Shown piece after piece: positions 44,717 to 53,921 of a DNA stretch of 64,000 nucleotides (position 1 is its first letter; each line of letters opens with the position of its first letter). The notes under the pieces are model-generated. The model had not been told where the DNA came from. It worked only from the letters and a program-made list of their open reading frames with translations, and ran no database searches. This DNA is from Clostridia bacterium (GTDB taxonomy: Bacteria > Bacillota > Clostridia > Oscillospirales > CAG-272). Both the position numbers and the translations under genes were made by a program. The stretch spans positions 17,524 to 81,523 of the forward strand of contig JAFTXZ010000009.1 of assembly GCA_017461385.1 (NCBI GenBank). The letters run 5' to 3'.

Positions 44717-46660
44717 TTACCTCTTAACAAATAATACAACAGGGTCAAGAGTGTTGGCTGAGGTATCTAAAATATAGCGATTATCGACACGTCTAAAGCT
44801 TAGTAATCCCTCTTTACCGTTTGGCATTAGCTTGTAAAAGCTCTTAGCCTCGAAATTACACACTAGCTCAAGAGAGTCAATTGGGTCTGTGCCAATGTTG
44901 AAAAGGGCAAGAAACACGTCGCCGTTTTCCATATCTGCCACCTTTAGATATACCTCCTCGTCGTTAGGGTAGTAAGCTAAAAGCTCACCAGTAGAATTTA
45001 GCATATCAATAAGCTGTTCCTTTCTTGAATAGGTAAGGAAGGAAAACGCTTTATCAAGGTGAAATTCAGACACAGGGGTGCCACAAAATGTAAAAATAGT
45101 ACCTCCCAGCTGATTTTTGTAGATAGCTGTAGCTGGAAATAGTCTTTCGTAGCTTTCGTAGTCGGTAGTGTTACAGGCATAGGAGCCAACTTCAACCTCA
45201 TTATAAAGTGGAACAAGCTCTAACGTGTTGTTTTGTAGCTTAGTAAGCTTGTTATTTTTAACAAACGTTTCTCTTACAGGGATTTTACCATGCCATTCTT
45301 GCACGTCTACGCCAAGATGCTTGCCAAATCCTCTCTTAATTAGATTTTTAGCAGTGTCTGATGCGAGAAAAACGACTCCACCAAGTAGCTTTTCAATTTC
45401 GCCATCGCTAAGCCTTGTATCAACGTCTCCCTCAAGACAAACAGCTCCACCAAAATCTGGCGAAAAATACATAGGAAGCCCCAATCTTTCAAGAACACAA
45501 AAGCTCCAGCCGTCCCACTCCTCCTTGACACGACCATAAGTAAAGTCGGGGGTGCTTGGTACAAATATTCTAAAGCCTCTGTACTTAAGTATAGGCTGAA
45601 TAGAGGCAAGCCTTTCGTAAAATCCACGATTCTTGCTTAAAATCTTTCTATACGCACGACCACTTTCAGGCTCGTAAGTTATTAAACGGGTAATCCAATG
45701 CTTAGCACCATTTGCACCCTCTAAAATAGTGCCTGTGAAATGGCTATGTAGTGCCATTGCGCTGGTGCTGTATCTGTTTTGTGGGCAGGTGTCAGTTTCT
45801 GCAAGAATAATATCAACCTTTCCTCTAAGCTTTGCAATTTGAGTTGAGGCACGATGAAAGATTCTGCTGAAGCCTTTAGTTCCAAGTGCAGTATAGTTAC
45901 CATTGTTTATTCTTACCGTTACAGGATTTCCCTTGCCTGCTAGCTCTGAGGCAATCTCATAAGCAAACTCTGCATTGTTGCCACAACAGCAATATGAGGC
46001 AGGAATGCTTGGGTCAATACTATCAATTCCTGCACGGATAGCACGACTTGCCCCTATCAAGGAATCTCTTTGCACGTCAATGAAAATATCGGTGTATTTC
46101 TTTCGGCTTTCGCCGTCGTTATTTACAATTTCCCAAAGCTCCTCTCTTGAAAGCGAGGCTCCAGCACGCTTATTAAATTCTGAAAGGTGTAGGGGACAGG
46201 CACAGCCCTCACCCTTATACCAAATAGTTCTTAAATCATCATCAATCATAATGCAGGAGGGATGCTCCTTAGCTATCGCTTGCATTACGCCATATATGTA
46301 ATCTAAAAATCCCTTATCATAAGGGCATACGACCCTTGTTGCAACACCATCATTAAAATTGACGTGAGTCTGATAAGGAAATAACTCTCCAAGAATCCAG
46401 CCGTGTCCAACCGTTGCTTGAACCAGAACACCACAGTCAAGTCCCATTTCGCCAAGACGCTTTTTGAATTTTGCAAATCTTGCACATAAAATGCTAGCCT
46501 TGTCAGAGGGCGGATTTCCCTCGGGAACAAGCGTCATTGAAAACAAAGCACAGGATGCAACACCACTGTCGTATTGTTCCTTAATATCTTGACAGATTTC
46601 CTCTATGTGGTCTGTGTCAAGAGGCATAATGCTATATGAATATAGAACGTTTTTTTTCAT
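44717..46660 (-). CDS. Unclassified TIM-barrel-like protein in glycan cluster
   Basis: ATG 46660 is chosen on the CAGGAG upstream; the product is 647 aa. I do not recognise a CAZy family. Residues 1-300 look like alternating beta-strand and helix, with several conserved-looking acid/aromatic patches: MIDDDLRTIW near residue 160, DIILAETDTCPQN near 300 and a C-terminal beta region. The layout (barrel, insert domain, all-beta C-terminus) recalls GH42/GH5-type beta-galactosidases, with a D-D-D and E-T-D as catalytic candidates. It precedes the GH43 gene by 4 bp. No signal peptide. Confidence 0.6.
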   Translation of the reverse strand: MKKNVLYSYSIMPLDTDHIEEICQDIKEQYDSGVASCALFSMTLVPEGNPPSDKASILCARFAKFKKRLGEMGLDCGVLVQATVGHGWILGELFPYQTHVNFNDGVATRVVCPYDKGFLDYIYGVMQAIAKEHPSCIMIDDDLRTIWYKGEGCACPLHLSEFNKRAGASLSREELWEIVNNDGESRKKYTDIFIDVQRDSLIGASRAIRAGIDSIDPSIPASYCCCGNNAEFAYEIASELAGKGNPVTVRINNGNYTALGTKGFSRIFHRASTQIAKLRGKVDIILAETDTCPQNRYSTSAMALHSHFTGTILEGANGAKHWITRLITYEPESGRAYRKILSKNRGFYERLASIQPILKYRGFRIFVPSTPDFTYGRVKEEWDGWSFCVLERLGLPMYFSPDFGGAVCLEGDVDTRLSDGEIEKLLGGVVFLASDTAKNLIKRGFGKHLGVDVQEWHGKIPVRETFVKNNKLTKLQNNTLELVPLYNEVEVGSYACNTTDYESYERLFPATAIYKNQLGGTIFTFCGTPVSEFHLDKAFSFLTYSRKEQLIDMLNSTGELLAYYPNDEEVYLKVADMENGDVFLALFNIGTDPIDSLELVCNFEAKSFYKLMPNGKEGLLSFRRVDNRYILDTSANTLDPVVLFVKR

Positions 46661-46794
46661 CGTAAGCTCCTGAAAAATAATTCTATAAGTAATATACCAC
46701 AATTTTTTTCCAAAATAAATAATTAGCAAGAAAATAATTGATTTTTAATATTTACAATGTTAGAATGAATGTATAAGAAAAAAGGAGAAGGACA

Positions 46795-47421
46795 ATGAGG
46801 ATTTTATTTCAAGGTGATTCAATTACAGATGCAGGCAGAAGCAGAAATGACGAGGCTCGTCTGGGCTATGGCTACGCAACTCTAGTAGAGGCAAGCCTGG
46901 GACTTGAGGAAGCTGGTAAGCACGAATTTATAAACAGAGGCATAAGTGGAAACAGAATAGTTGATTTGTATGCACGCATTAAGGCGGATATAATAAATCT
47001 AAAGCCTGATCTAATCAGCATCTTAATAGGCGTTAACGACGTATGGCACGAGCTGGGTGAAAATCCAAATGGTGTAGATGCTGATAAGTTTTTCAAGGTT
47101 TATTCAATGCTTATTGAGGAGATAAAGGAAGCACTACCTGATGTAAAAATAATCATTCTGGAGCCGTTTGTGTTAAAGGGGTGCTCAACCATTGAAAAAT
47201 GGGAATACTTTGAAAAAGAGGTGCCACTTAGAGCAGAGGCTTCAAGAAAAATAGCTGAAAAGTATTCACTCCCCTTCGTTGAATTGCAAAAGGGCTTTGA
47301 TGAGCTTTGCAAAAAAGCACCAGAAGCATACTGGCTATGTGATGGAGTTCATCCAAGCGCAAAGGGCCACGAGTACATAAAGAGCCAGTGGCTCAAGGCG
47401 TATTATCAAATGAACGATTAG
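46795..47421 (+). CDS. SGNH/GDSL-family esterase
   Basis: A 208-aa hydrolase. Block I is FQGDSITDAGR (nucleophile Ser), block II GISGNRI, block III IGVNDVWHE (Asn) and block V CDGVHPSAKGHEY (Asp and His), all in correct order. No signal peptide, so it is cytoplasmic and likely deacetylates imported xylo- or other oligosaccharides, fitting the divergent GH unit. AAAAGGAGAAGG lies before the ATG. Terminator follows. Confidence 0.92.
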   Translation: MRILFQGDSITDAGRSRNDEARLGYGYATLVEASLGLEEAGKHEFINRGISGNRIVDLYARIKADIINLKPDLISILIGVNDVWHELGENPNGVDADKFFKVYSMLIEEIKEALPDVKIIILEPFVLKGCSTIEKWEYFEKEVPLRAEASRKIAEKYSLPFVELQKGFDELCKKAPEAYWLCDGVHPSAKGHEYIKSQWLKAYYQMND

Positions 47422-47422
47422 C

Positions 47423-47454
47423 AAAAAAGACTGTCCTTCACAGACAGTCTTTTT
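47423..47454. terminator. Bidirectional intrinsic terminator
   Basis: Stem AAAAAGACTGTC / GACAGTCTTTTT with a 7-nt loop, between the SGNH gene and the convergent RHH gene. Confidence 0.87.
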
Positions 47455-47646
47455 CTATTCGTCAACCTCGCATTCATTCATAGCGAAGTCAAGCAAAATA
47501 TTTATTAGTTCGTTGCGAGTGCGATTGGTTTTTATAGCAAGCTCGTTAAGCTTTGCCACGGTCTCATCCTTAATTCTTATAGAAAAGGTTTTATATCCGT
47601 CCTCTCCCTTGATTGACTTTTTTGTGATAACAAGTTTTTTCTTCAT
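47455..47646 (-). CDS. Ribbon-helix-helix (CopG/Arc-type) DNA-binding protein
   Basis: A 63-aa protein. YKTFSIRIKDETVAKLN is the N-terminal beta-strand and first helix, and NRTRNELINILLDFAM the second helix, as in RHH repressors. The N-terminal KKKLVITKKS is basic. GAGGTTG precedes the ATG. It is divergently transcribed from the 223-aa unknown protein across 106 bp that hold two GTTA(T)...(A)TAAC dyads, which suggests autoregulation and control of the neighbour. Confidence 0.8.
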   Translation of the reverse strand: MKKKLVITKKSIKGEDGYKTFSIRIKDETVAKLNELAIKTNRTRNELINILLDFAMNECEVDE

Positions 47647-47666
47647 AAATTCAACCTCGCTTACGT

Positions 47667-47720
47667 GTTACCATAATTATAACCTTGACACAGTTAAAAA
47701 TATATGTTATGATTTATAAC
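47667..47720. promoter_or_regulatory. Divergent promoter region with two dyads
   Basis: For the rightward gene, TTGACA at 47685-47690 and TATGAT at 47708-47713 are 17 bp apart. For the leftward RHH gene, TATAAT lies at 47676-47681 (minus). A perfect GTTAT-N5-ATAAC dyad (47706-47720) covers the rightward -10, and a related GTTA-N9-TAAC dyad (47667-47683) covers the leftward -10, so one repressor could shut both. Confidence 0.6.
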
Positions 47721-47752
47721 ATAAAAAACAACATACAAGAAAGGACATAACA

Positions 47753-48424
47753 ATGCTAGACACAAAAGGCAACGAGTCAAAGGAACAAAGCTTTGAGGAA
47801 CAATTAAAACAAGCAAAAAGTCAAGGCGAGGATGCAAGGGGAAAAGGAGATAGATTGCTTGCTCAACTTAAAATAGATGTTGAAAAGAATTGGAATGAGT
47901 GCTTTGAAATGTGCATTAAAGACGCATACGCATGGGTAAAGAATGAAATTCGGCACGAGGTAGTTAATGGGAATATAAAAAGACAAAAGGATAAAAATAA
48001 AGTATATGTATATTATCGATTCCAAGAAGAAATAAAGATACCAAAAGATTTTTATGAAAAAATTAACGACTCTATCGCTGAAATATCAAAGCTTACTAAT
48101 AGAGAGGAAAGAGAAATAAGAAAGCAATTTCCACAAATGGCAAGTTATAACGAGTATAAAATGTGCAATCCGGAGGCATGTGGATTTATCCTTGTCGGAT
48201 TAAATGATAATTGTATTGAATTTTCAGAAGAATTAGAAAAACGTCTTTTGGGCGACGGAATAAAATTAGAAGGAATAGTGTCGTCTGTGGGACGTGGGCG
48301 ATACAGTTTTTGCTTCAAAAAGATTAGAGGAAAAACACTAAGGTGGTTAGTAGAAGGTAGGTACGATTTTGATGAAGGACGTAGCATGAAAAAGCTAGCA
48401 CTAAAATTCTCAATGGAATTTTGA
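47753..48424 (+). CDS. Protein of unknown function, divergent from RHH regulator
   Basis: A 223-aa soluble, charged protein with no recognised family. The first ~30 residues are Gln/Lys/Glu rich and likely disordered or coiled. A predicted alpha region with KNWNECFEMCIKDAYAWVKNEIRHEVV follows, then an EEKIKIPKDFYEKIND... segment, and a C-terminal part with VGRGRYSFCFKKIRGKTL. No signal peptide or membrane helix. It is tightly paired with the RHH gene, which is the best clue, but no toxin or nuclease motif is evident. AAGGAC precedes the ATG. Confidence 0.6.
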   Translation: MLDTKGNESKEQSFEEQLKQAKSQGEDARGKGDRLLAQLKIDVEKNWNECFEMCIKDAYAWVKNEIRHEVVNGNIKRQKDKNKVYVYYRFQEEIKIPKDFYEKINDSIAEISKLTNREEREIRKQFPQMASYNEYKMCNPEACGFILVGLNDNCIEFSEELEKRLLGDGIKLEGIVSSVGRGRYSFCFKKIRGKTLRWLVEGRYDFDEGRSMKKLALKFSMEF

Positions 48425-48429
48425 ATAAC

Positions 48430-48456
48430 AAAAGCCGAGTTTTACTCGGCTTTTTT
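48430..48456. terminator. Bidirectional intrinsic terminator
   Basis: Stem AAAAGCCGAG / CTCGGCTTTT with a 5-nt loop and T run, between two convergent genes; it overlaps the stop of the minus-strand gene. Confidence 0.87.
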
Positions 48457-48987
48457 CTTTAATTTATTAAGGTATGCAACTATTTTAGGTCTGTTGTATC
48501 TTTGTGCAATTACGAAAATTGAATCAAAAAGTGCTGAGCCCACCGATGTAAGAATAAACACTAAGGGGGTGCCAAAGGGAATTATTAAAAAAAGTGGCAG
48601 AAAGCTTAAAAGAATAATTACTTCGTGTACAAGCTCGGCCTGTGCCGTGGCACCTGCAATTTCCTCCCAACTATGTCTTTTAGTGTCGAAGGTGTCGGGG
48701 GAATAGGTCGGTATATTTTTCGTCCATTTTCTAACCCTCAAAAGCTTGTAAAGCTTCCTCTCAAATTTCCTTGGCTTAAACCAAAGGCAATTGTAGTTAA
48801 TGTTATTTTTGAAAATTGCGTTAATTATTGTGCCAACCAAAAGTCGCATAACGAAGTGATAGGCAATAACGCCAAGGGTAATGGTCAAGGATAAAAGCAC
48901 ACTATGAGGGGAAATTAAATGCCATATTAAAAAACCGACAAATAAAGCTGATGATATAAATGCAATTATTTTCATTCCTCGTGCCAT
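48442..48987 (-). CDS. Membrane acyltransferase-like protein (CrtO family-like)
   Basis: ATG 48987 has GGGAGGTGAT upstream, better than 49011. The 181-aa product has three or four hydrophobic segments, with a cytoplasmic loop holding RKWTKNIPTY and HSWEEIAGATAQAELVHE, which resembles glycosyl-4,4'-diaponeurosporenoate acyltransferase (CrtO) proteins. A staphyloxanthin-type pathway is not seen, so it may acylate another lipid-linked sugar. The match is by eye and moderate. Confidence 0.55.
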   Translation of the reverse strand: MARGMKIIAFISSALFVGFLIWHLISPHSVLLSLTITLGVIAYHFVMRLLVGTIINAIFKNNINYNCLWFKPRKFERKLYKLLRVRKWTKNIPTYSPDTFDTKRHSWEEIAGATAQAELVHEVIILLSFLPLFLIIPFGTPLVFILTSVGSALFDSIFVIAQRYNRPKIVAYLNKLKKKAE

Positions 48988-49161
48988 TTTATCACCTCCC
49001 ACAAAAATCACTTAACTATATTGAGCTTGAATTACAATCTCGTAAAATAAGGAAGAATCCACACTATTTACCTAAAAAATTGTAGCATATTTGAAAATAA
49101 CTTTCAATAATATTCTTTTCACAAATAGCAAATACTAGCAAAAAAGAAAGGAATATAAAAA

Positions 49162-50478
49162 ATGAACCCAATATGGAATGAAAATTGCGAAATAGTAACC
49201 TTTGATAAGCTCAAGGGTAAGGCAAAAGCTAAGGTTTTAATTATAGGTGGAGGAATAGCAGGCATATTATGCGCCTATATGCTTAAAGAAGCAGGTGTTG
49301 ACTATATGCTTGTGGAAAAGGACAGAATTTGCCGTGGCGTAACGCAAAATACCAATGCAAAAATTACTTTGGCTCACGGGCTAATTTATGATAAAATAAT
49401 AAAAAAATATGGTATTGAGATGGCAAGACTATATTTGAATGCGCAAGCTGAGGCAATGAAAAAATTTGAGGAGCTGGGCAGAAAATATCAATGCGATTAC
49501 GAAGTAAAGGATTCCTATGTATATTCAATAAATGATGTTGCTAGAATTGAAAAAAAAAGAATTGCACTCGAAAAGCTAGGCTACAAGTCTCAATTCTTTG
49601 ATAAATTATCAATTCCACTAGAGGTGGCAGGAGCACTAAGAGTAGAAAATCAAGCTCAAATTAACCCTCTTAAGCTGATTTACGCTTTAGCAAGGGACTT
49701 AAATATTTACGAGAGTACAAGGGTAATTGAGCTTGCACCAAATAAGGCAATTTTGGAAAATGGTGAGGTGGAGTGTGAGAAAATAATAGTTGCGACTCAC
49801 TTTCCAATTCTAAATAAGCACGGAGCATATTTTCTGAAAATGTATCAGCATCGGTCCTATACCATAGCACTTGAGAACGCACAAGAGCTTGATGGAATGT
49901 ATGTGGACGAGAGCCAAAATGGCATGTCCTTCAGAAGCTATAAGGGAGTGTTATTTTTAAGTGGAGGGGATCACAGAACTGGTAAAAAGGGAGGCTGCTG
50001 GCAGGAGCTAGAGCGTTTTGTAACTAAAAATTACCCCAAAGCAAAAATCATCGGAAAATGGGCAACTCAGGATTGTATGACTCTGGACTCTATTCCGTAT
50101 ATAGGTAAATACTCAAGGGGAGTGTCTGATTTATATGTATCAACAGGCTTTAATAAATGGGGAATGACTAACTCAATGGTATCAGCTATGATTCTTACAG
50201 ATTTAGTACAGGGTAAGGAGAATAAATATGCAAGGGTGTTTTCACCCTCAAGAAAAATTCTTCACCCTCAGCTTTTTATAAATGCATACGAAAGCCTCAT
50301 AGGACTTATAACCCCTACAACACCAAGATGCCCGCATCTAGGTTGCGCACTCAAGTATAATAAGGAGGAGCATTCGTGGGATTGTGCATGTCATGGCTCG
50401 CGCTTTGACGAGCAGGGTAGAGTCTTAAATAATCCCGCCACAGCTGACAAAAGGAGCATTTCCCAAAAAAGACCATAA
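49162..50478 (+). CDS. FAD-dependent oxidoreductase with C-terminal Rieske domain
   Basis: A 438-aa protein. The N-terminal GGGIAGILCAYMLKEAG binds FAD in a DAO-type fold, and GMSFRSYKGVLFLSGGDHR and STGFNKWGMTNSM are later family motifs. The C-terminal ~50 residues are a Rieske 2Fe-2S domain: CPHLGC and CACHGS give the Cys/His pairs. The layout is that of B. subtilis YhfW-like proteins, thought to oxidise an amine with electron transfer. The Rieske domain is short at the end, stopping right after NNPATADKRSIS. Monocistronic. Confidence 0.87.
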   Translation: MNPIWNENCEIVTFDKLKGKAKAKVLIIGGGIAGILCAYMLKEAGVDYMLVEKDRICRGVTQNTNAKITLAHGLIYDKIIKKYGIEMARLYLNAQAEAMKKFEELGRKYQCDYEVKDSYVYSINDVARIEKKRIALEKLGYKSQFFDKLSIPLEVAGALRVENQAQINPLKLIYALARDLNIYESTRVIELAPNKAILENGEVECEKIIVATHFPILNKHGAYFLKMYQHRSYTIALENAQELDGMYVDESQNGMSFRSYKGVLFLSGGDHRTGKKGGCWQELERFVTKNYPKAKIIGKWATQDCMTLDSIPYIGKYSRGVSDLYVSTGFNKWGMTNSMVSAMILTDLVQGKENKYARVFSPSRKILHPQLFINAYESLIGLITPTTPRCPHLGCALKYNKEEHSWDCACHGSRFDEQGRVLNNPATADKRSISQKRP

Positions 50479-50502
50479 AAAGGCACAAGCGTGCCTTTTT
50501 TT
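50477..50502 (+). terminator. Intrinsic terminator after the Rieske-FAD gene
   Basis: Stem AAAAAGGCAC / GTGCCTTTTT with AAGC loop and T run. Confidence 0.85.
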
Positions 50503-50591
50503 ACATTCATAAAACGTTAGCTGCAAATTTTCTTTATTTGACGAAAACTTTTTTACCACGTGCTATGAATAAATTTTTTACAAAATGTCTA

Positions 50592-50647
50592 TTGCAATTA
50601 TTTTACAAATGTGTTATAATTCAAATAAGAACTATATCACGATATAG
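50592..50647 (+). promoter_or_regulatory. TetR gene promoter with palindromic operator
   Basis: TTGCAA at 50592-50597 and TATAAT at 50615-50620 (17-bp spacer). A perfect dyad CTATATC-AC-GATATAG at 50632-50647 covers about +5 to +20, in the position expected for autorepression by the TetR protein encoded 25 bp downstream. Confidence 0.65.
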
Positions 50648-50671
50648 AAAGATTATGATTGAGGTGCAAGT

Positions 50672-51352
50672 ATGTCAGAAAAATCAATACATTATAGGTC
50701 GGATAAGGCAAAGTCTAAGGTGCTTCACGCAGCTGCGAGGCTATTTCTTGAAAAGGGATATACAGAAACCACCCTGAGAGAGCTATCAGCCGTGTCAGGC
50801 GTGAACTATGGCTCATTAACCTTTGCGTTCAGAAGCAAGGAAAATATTCTTTCTGAGCTTGTGGGCTTTGTTCTTGAAGGTCAATTTGAATTTACCGAAA
50901 AGCTACTAGACGGTAAAACAGAGGATAAAATACTTTTTTATGCAGTTGAAACAACCCTACAGCTTTATATGGCAGAATCAAGCGAGCATATCAGGGAGCT
51001 TTATTCCTTGTCCTATTCACTTGAAGCGTCCACTGACATAATCTATACTAAGATAACAAAAAAATTGGCAGATATATTTAAGGAGCAATATCCCAACTAC
51101 ACACAGGGTGAATTTTACGAAAAGGAGCTTGCCTCGGCAGGCATAATGCGTAACTATATGACACGTCCCTGTGGAATATATTTTACAATGGACAGAAAGG
51201 TAAAGGCATTTCTTGAAAACACCTTCCTTTTATATGAAATACCAAGAACTAAAATAGAGGAAGCAATAAAATTTGCGTCCCAATTCGACTTTGAAGCACT
51301 TGCAAAGCAGGTGATTGAAAATATGCTTGCATATCTTGAAAGCAAAACTTAA
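50672..51352 (+). CDS. TetR/AcrR family transcriptional regulator
   Basis: A 226-aa regulator. The N-terminal HTH reads KVLHAAARLFLEKGYTETTLRELSAVSGVNYGSLTFAFRSKENIL, a standard TetR_N domain (about residues 15-65). The rest is a helical ligand-binding domain with no recognisable subfamily. TGAGG upstream of the ATG gives a usable start. The lipoprotein gene begins 13 bp after its stop, so the regulator may control the lipoprotein as well as itself. Confidence 0.88.
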   Translation: MSEKSIHYRSDKAKSKVLHAAARLFLEKGYTETTLRELSAVSGVNYGSLTFAFRSKENILSELVGFVLEGQFEFTEKLLDGKTEDKILFYAVETTLQLYMAESSEHIRELYSLSYSLEASTDIIYTKITKKLADIFKEQYPNYTQGEFYEKELASAGIMRNYMTRPCGIYFTMDRKVKAFLENTFLLYEIPRTKIEEAIKFASQFDFEALAKQVIENMLAYLESKT

Positions 51353-51365
51353 TTTGGAGGGAATT

Positions 51366-53708
51366 GTGAAAAAATCAATAACTATATTAACAATTTGTAT
51401 AATGCTTCTTACACTAAGCGTTATGCTTATCTCTTGCAACAAATGCGAGCATTCTTATTCCAGCGATTGCGATGAAACCTGCGATAACTGTGGAGAAGAA
51501 AGGGAGGTTTCCGTTGAGCATATTTATTACGGTGACTGTGATAAATCATGCCATAGCTGTGGAAAAGAGAGAGAGGTAACGAAAGAACATAGCTGGAAGC
51601 CTGCCACCTGTACTACTCCCGAGGGTTGTGAGGAGTGCGGAGCGTTTGTGGGTGAAGCTCTCGGGCACGAATGGACCACACCTGATGTTGATTTGTGCCA
51701 GGTTCAATCCACCTGCTCAAGATGCGGTGCTACAGACGGTGAAAATAAGGAACACACTCCCAATGAGGATGATGGAGATTGCACCACCGCTATTACCTGT
51801 AGCGTATGCGGAACGATAACAGCAGAAGCAAAAGATAACCATGCGGGTGGTATAGCCACCTGCACTGAAAAAGCTGTTTGCGCAGCTTGTGGCACAGTAT
51901 ACGGCGAGCTCAATCCCGACAAGCATACTTTTATTGATAGAGTGTGCTCTTGTGGCTTTATAGATGCTACGGAAATGACCGCAGAGCAACTGAATACATC
52001 GGTAGCACAGCTTCTTGCACAGGGTAAGACTAACATTGTGGTGGAGCTCCCTGCCGATGCTGATGCTGATGCGTTTCCAGATAGTAGGACTACTATGCAA
52101 TATGCGATTCGCTCCGCATTGAGTAATTCTGCTGTGGCAGATGGTTCTGTCAATCTTACGATAAAAGGACTGAAAGTTGTAATCCAGAGCTTTTTAGGTA
52201 AGTACAGCTTTTACCATGAGGAAATCGGAGAATATGTAGAAGAAGCGGCTGTAACAAAGATCGGTTCTATTACCCTTACGGACGCCACGGAAATCGGTTG
52301 GAGCGCATTTATGGATTGCACCTCTCTTGTTTCTGTGTCTGCGCCGAACGCAAGTTATATTGCCCTTTACGTATTTGCCGGATGTACATCCCTTGAAACT
52401 CTTAGCTTGACGACAGAGGGAGAAATTACTTTAGGTGAAATAAATATGTTAAAAAAAGTCTTTGGCGACCCCTCTGTTTCTGAGCAAGTGCAGCTTATCC
52501 TGCACGTAAACAAACAGGCTGATGTGTCAGAGAATACCTTTGCAGGATATACCTTTGAGTCAGTGGCATATATCTGTGCTGACGGTGCAAATATGCACAG
52601 TGTTGGAGATGTAGTAGCTTATTTCTGGAATGAAGATTATACTATCTGCTCCGCAGGATATACCTGCACAAAATGCAGCTACGTTGATGTGAAAGAAACG
52701 GTGCAAGCTACGTTAGAAGCTATAACCGAAAACGGCACAGCTCATTCTGCTGTATTTACAAACGTAGCCTTTGAAGCACAGACTAAAACTTTCGGATATG
52801 TCTACGATAGCGCAACCAATACCTATTCCGTTTGGAATGAGGAGGGATTAAACATCTGGCGTCTTGCCGTGGCTGAGAACTATGAAACCAACCTCATCCT
52901 GATGGATGACATTACTCTCTCCACTGATGGCATCACCATAGATGAAAATGGCAAACCGAGCTCAAGTAATTGGGAGTTCGTGCTTTTCTTCGAAGGTACG
53001 CTGGACGGAAACGGACACAGTATTGTAAACCTTCGTATATACAGTGAAAATAACGCATACTTCATTGGGCGTTCTGATGGCGCTACGATAAAGAATCTTA
53101 CGCTTGTTAATCCTGTTGTTTATGGCGAATCAGCTTACACGTCGGGCTTGGTTTCTTTTGCATGTTACGGCACTTCAATTATAAATTGTCACGTACAAGG
53201 TGGCTCTATTACCTGCGAAATGAATGGTACAGGTGGATTGGTAGGAACAGTTCCCAATGGCACAAACTATATTTACGGTTGCACAAATAGCGCCAAAGTA
53301 ACAGGCGACCAATGGGTCGGTGGTATTGTTGGTTCAGGTGGTAGCTTTAGCGGTGTCAAGGCTATAATCGTTGCCTGTGCTAATTTCGGAGAGATTAGCG
53401 GGAATAGCAACGTTGGCGGTATTGTGGGAGATCCTGCATCATATGAAATGCTGATTGGCTGTTATACTATTAAAGGTAATCTTTGCGGTAATTCGCTTGC
53501 AACTTCTACAGACTGCTATTACGTAGCACTTGAAGATACTGACGGAGAAGATGGAACAACTGCTGTAAGCGATGTCAACACTGTCGAGGTTGTAAATACT
53601 ATGAACTCAGCTATCGATACTTACAATAGCACTGCTACCGAAAAATGTAACTATCATTGGGAAATTGGTGATGATGACAACCCCCTTTTGGTAAAAACTA
53701 CCGATTAA
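51366..53708 (+). CDS. Surface lipoprotein with Cys modules, LRR-like and GLUG regions
   Basis: GTG 51366 has GGAGG upstream and gives a clean lipoprotein signal with LISC; the ATG at 51315 lies inside the TetR gene. The 780-aa product has Cys-pair modules in residues 25-200 (CDETCDNCG, CDKSCHSCG, TCSRCG, TCSVCG, VCAACG), then a BspA-like leucine-rich stretch (about residues 310-400), and C-terminal GLUG repeats (GGLVGTVPNG, GGIVGSGG, GGIVGDP). Such mosaic proteins are cell-surface adhesins of gut Clostridia. Function inferred from architecture. Confidence 0.82.
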   Translation: MKKSITILTICIMLLTLSVMLISCNKCEHSYSSDCDETCDNCGEEREVSVEHIYYGDCDKSCHSCGKEREVTKEHSWKPATCTTPEGCEECGAFVGEALGHEWTTPDVDLCQVQSTCSRCGATDGENKEHTPNEDDGDCTTAITCSVCGTITAEAKDNHAGGIATCTEKAVCAACGTVYGELNPDKHTFIDRVCSCGFIDATEMTAEQLNTSVAQLLAQGKTNIVVELPADADADAFPDSRTTMQYAIRSALSNSAVADGSVNLTIKGLKVVIQSFLGKYSFYHEEIGEYVEEAAVTKIGSITLTDATEIGWSAFMDCTSLVSVSAPNASYIALYVFAGCTSLETLSLTTEGEITLGEINMLKKVFGDPSVSEQVQLILHVNKQADVSENTFAGYTFESVAYICADGANMHSVGDVVAYFWNEDYTICSAGYTCTKCSYVDVKETVQATLEAITENGTAHSAVFTNVAFEAQTKTFGYVYDSATNTYSVWNEEGLNIWRLAVAENYETNLILMDDITLSTDGITIDENGKPSSSNWEFVLFFEGTLDGNGHSIVNLRIYSENNAYFIGRSDGATIKNLTLVNPVVYGESAYTSGLVSFACYGTSIINCHVQGGSITCEMNGTGGLVGTVPNGTNYIYGCTNSAKVTGDQWVGGIVGSGGSFSGVKAIIVACANFGEISGNSNVGGIVGDPASYEMLIGCYTIKGNLCGNSLATSTDCYYVALEDTDGEDGTTAVSDVNTVEVVNTMNSAIDTYNSTATEKCNYHWEIGDDDNPLLVKTTD

Positions 53709-53921
53709 CAACAAAATAAAAAGAGCCTGCGACGCACAGTGTACGCACAGACTCAAACTCAAAGCGGTGAGCAGAAATGCCCACCGCTTTTGATGCTTTA
53801 TATGTTGAAAACTCCTACAACAATAAATTCCATCGCTTAAGATCCTAATTTGTTTGAATGAAAGCCCAATGTATCCTATCAAAAAACCTTACATCAACAC
53901 CAAATGCTAAAATATTTTTTC

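Noticed and set aside
53709-53800. Strong terminator after the GLUG lipoprotein
   Set aside because: The stem is good but the T run is short, so I describe it only within the intergenic entry.
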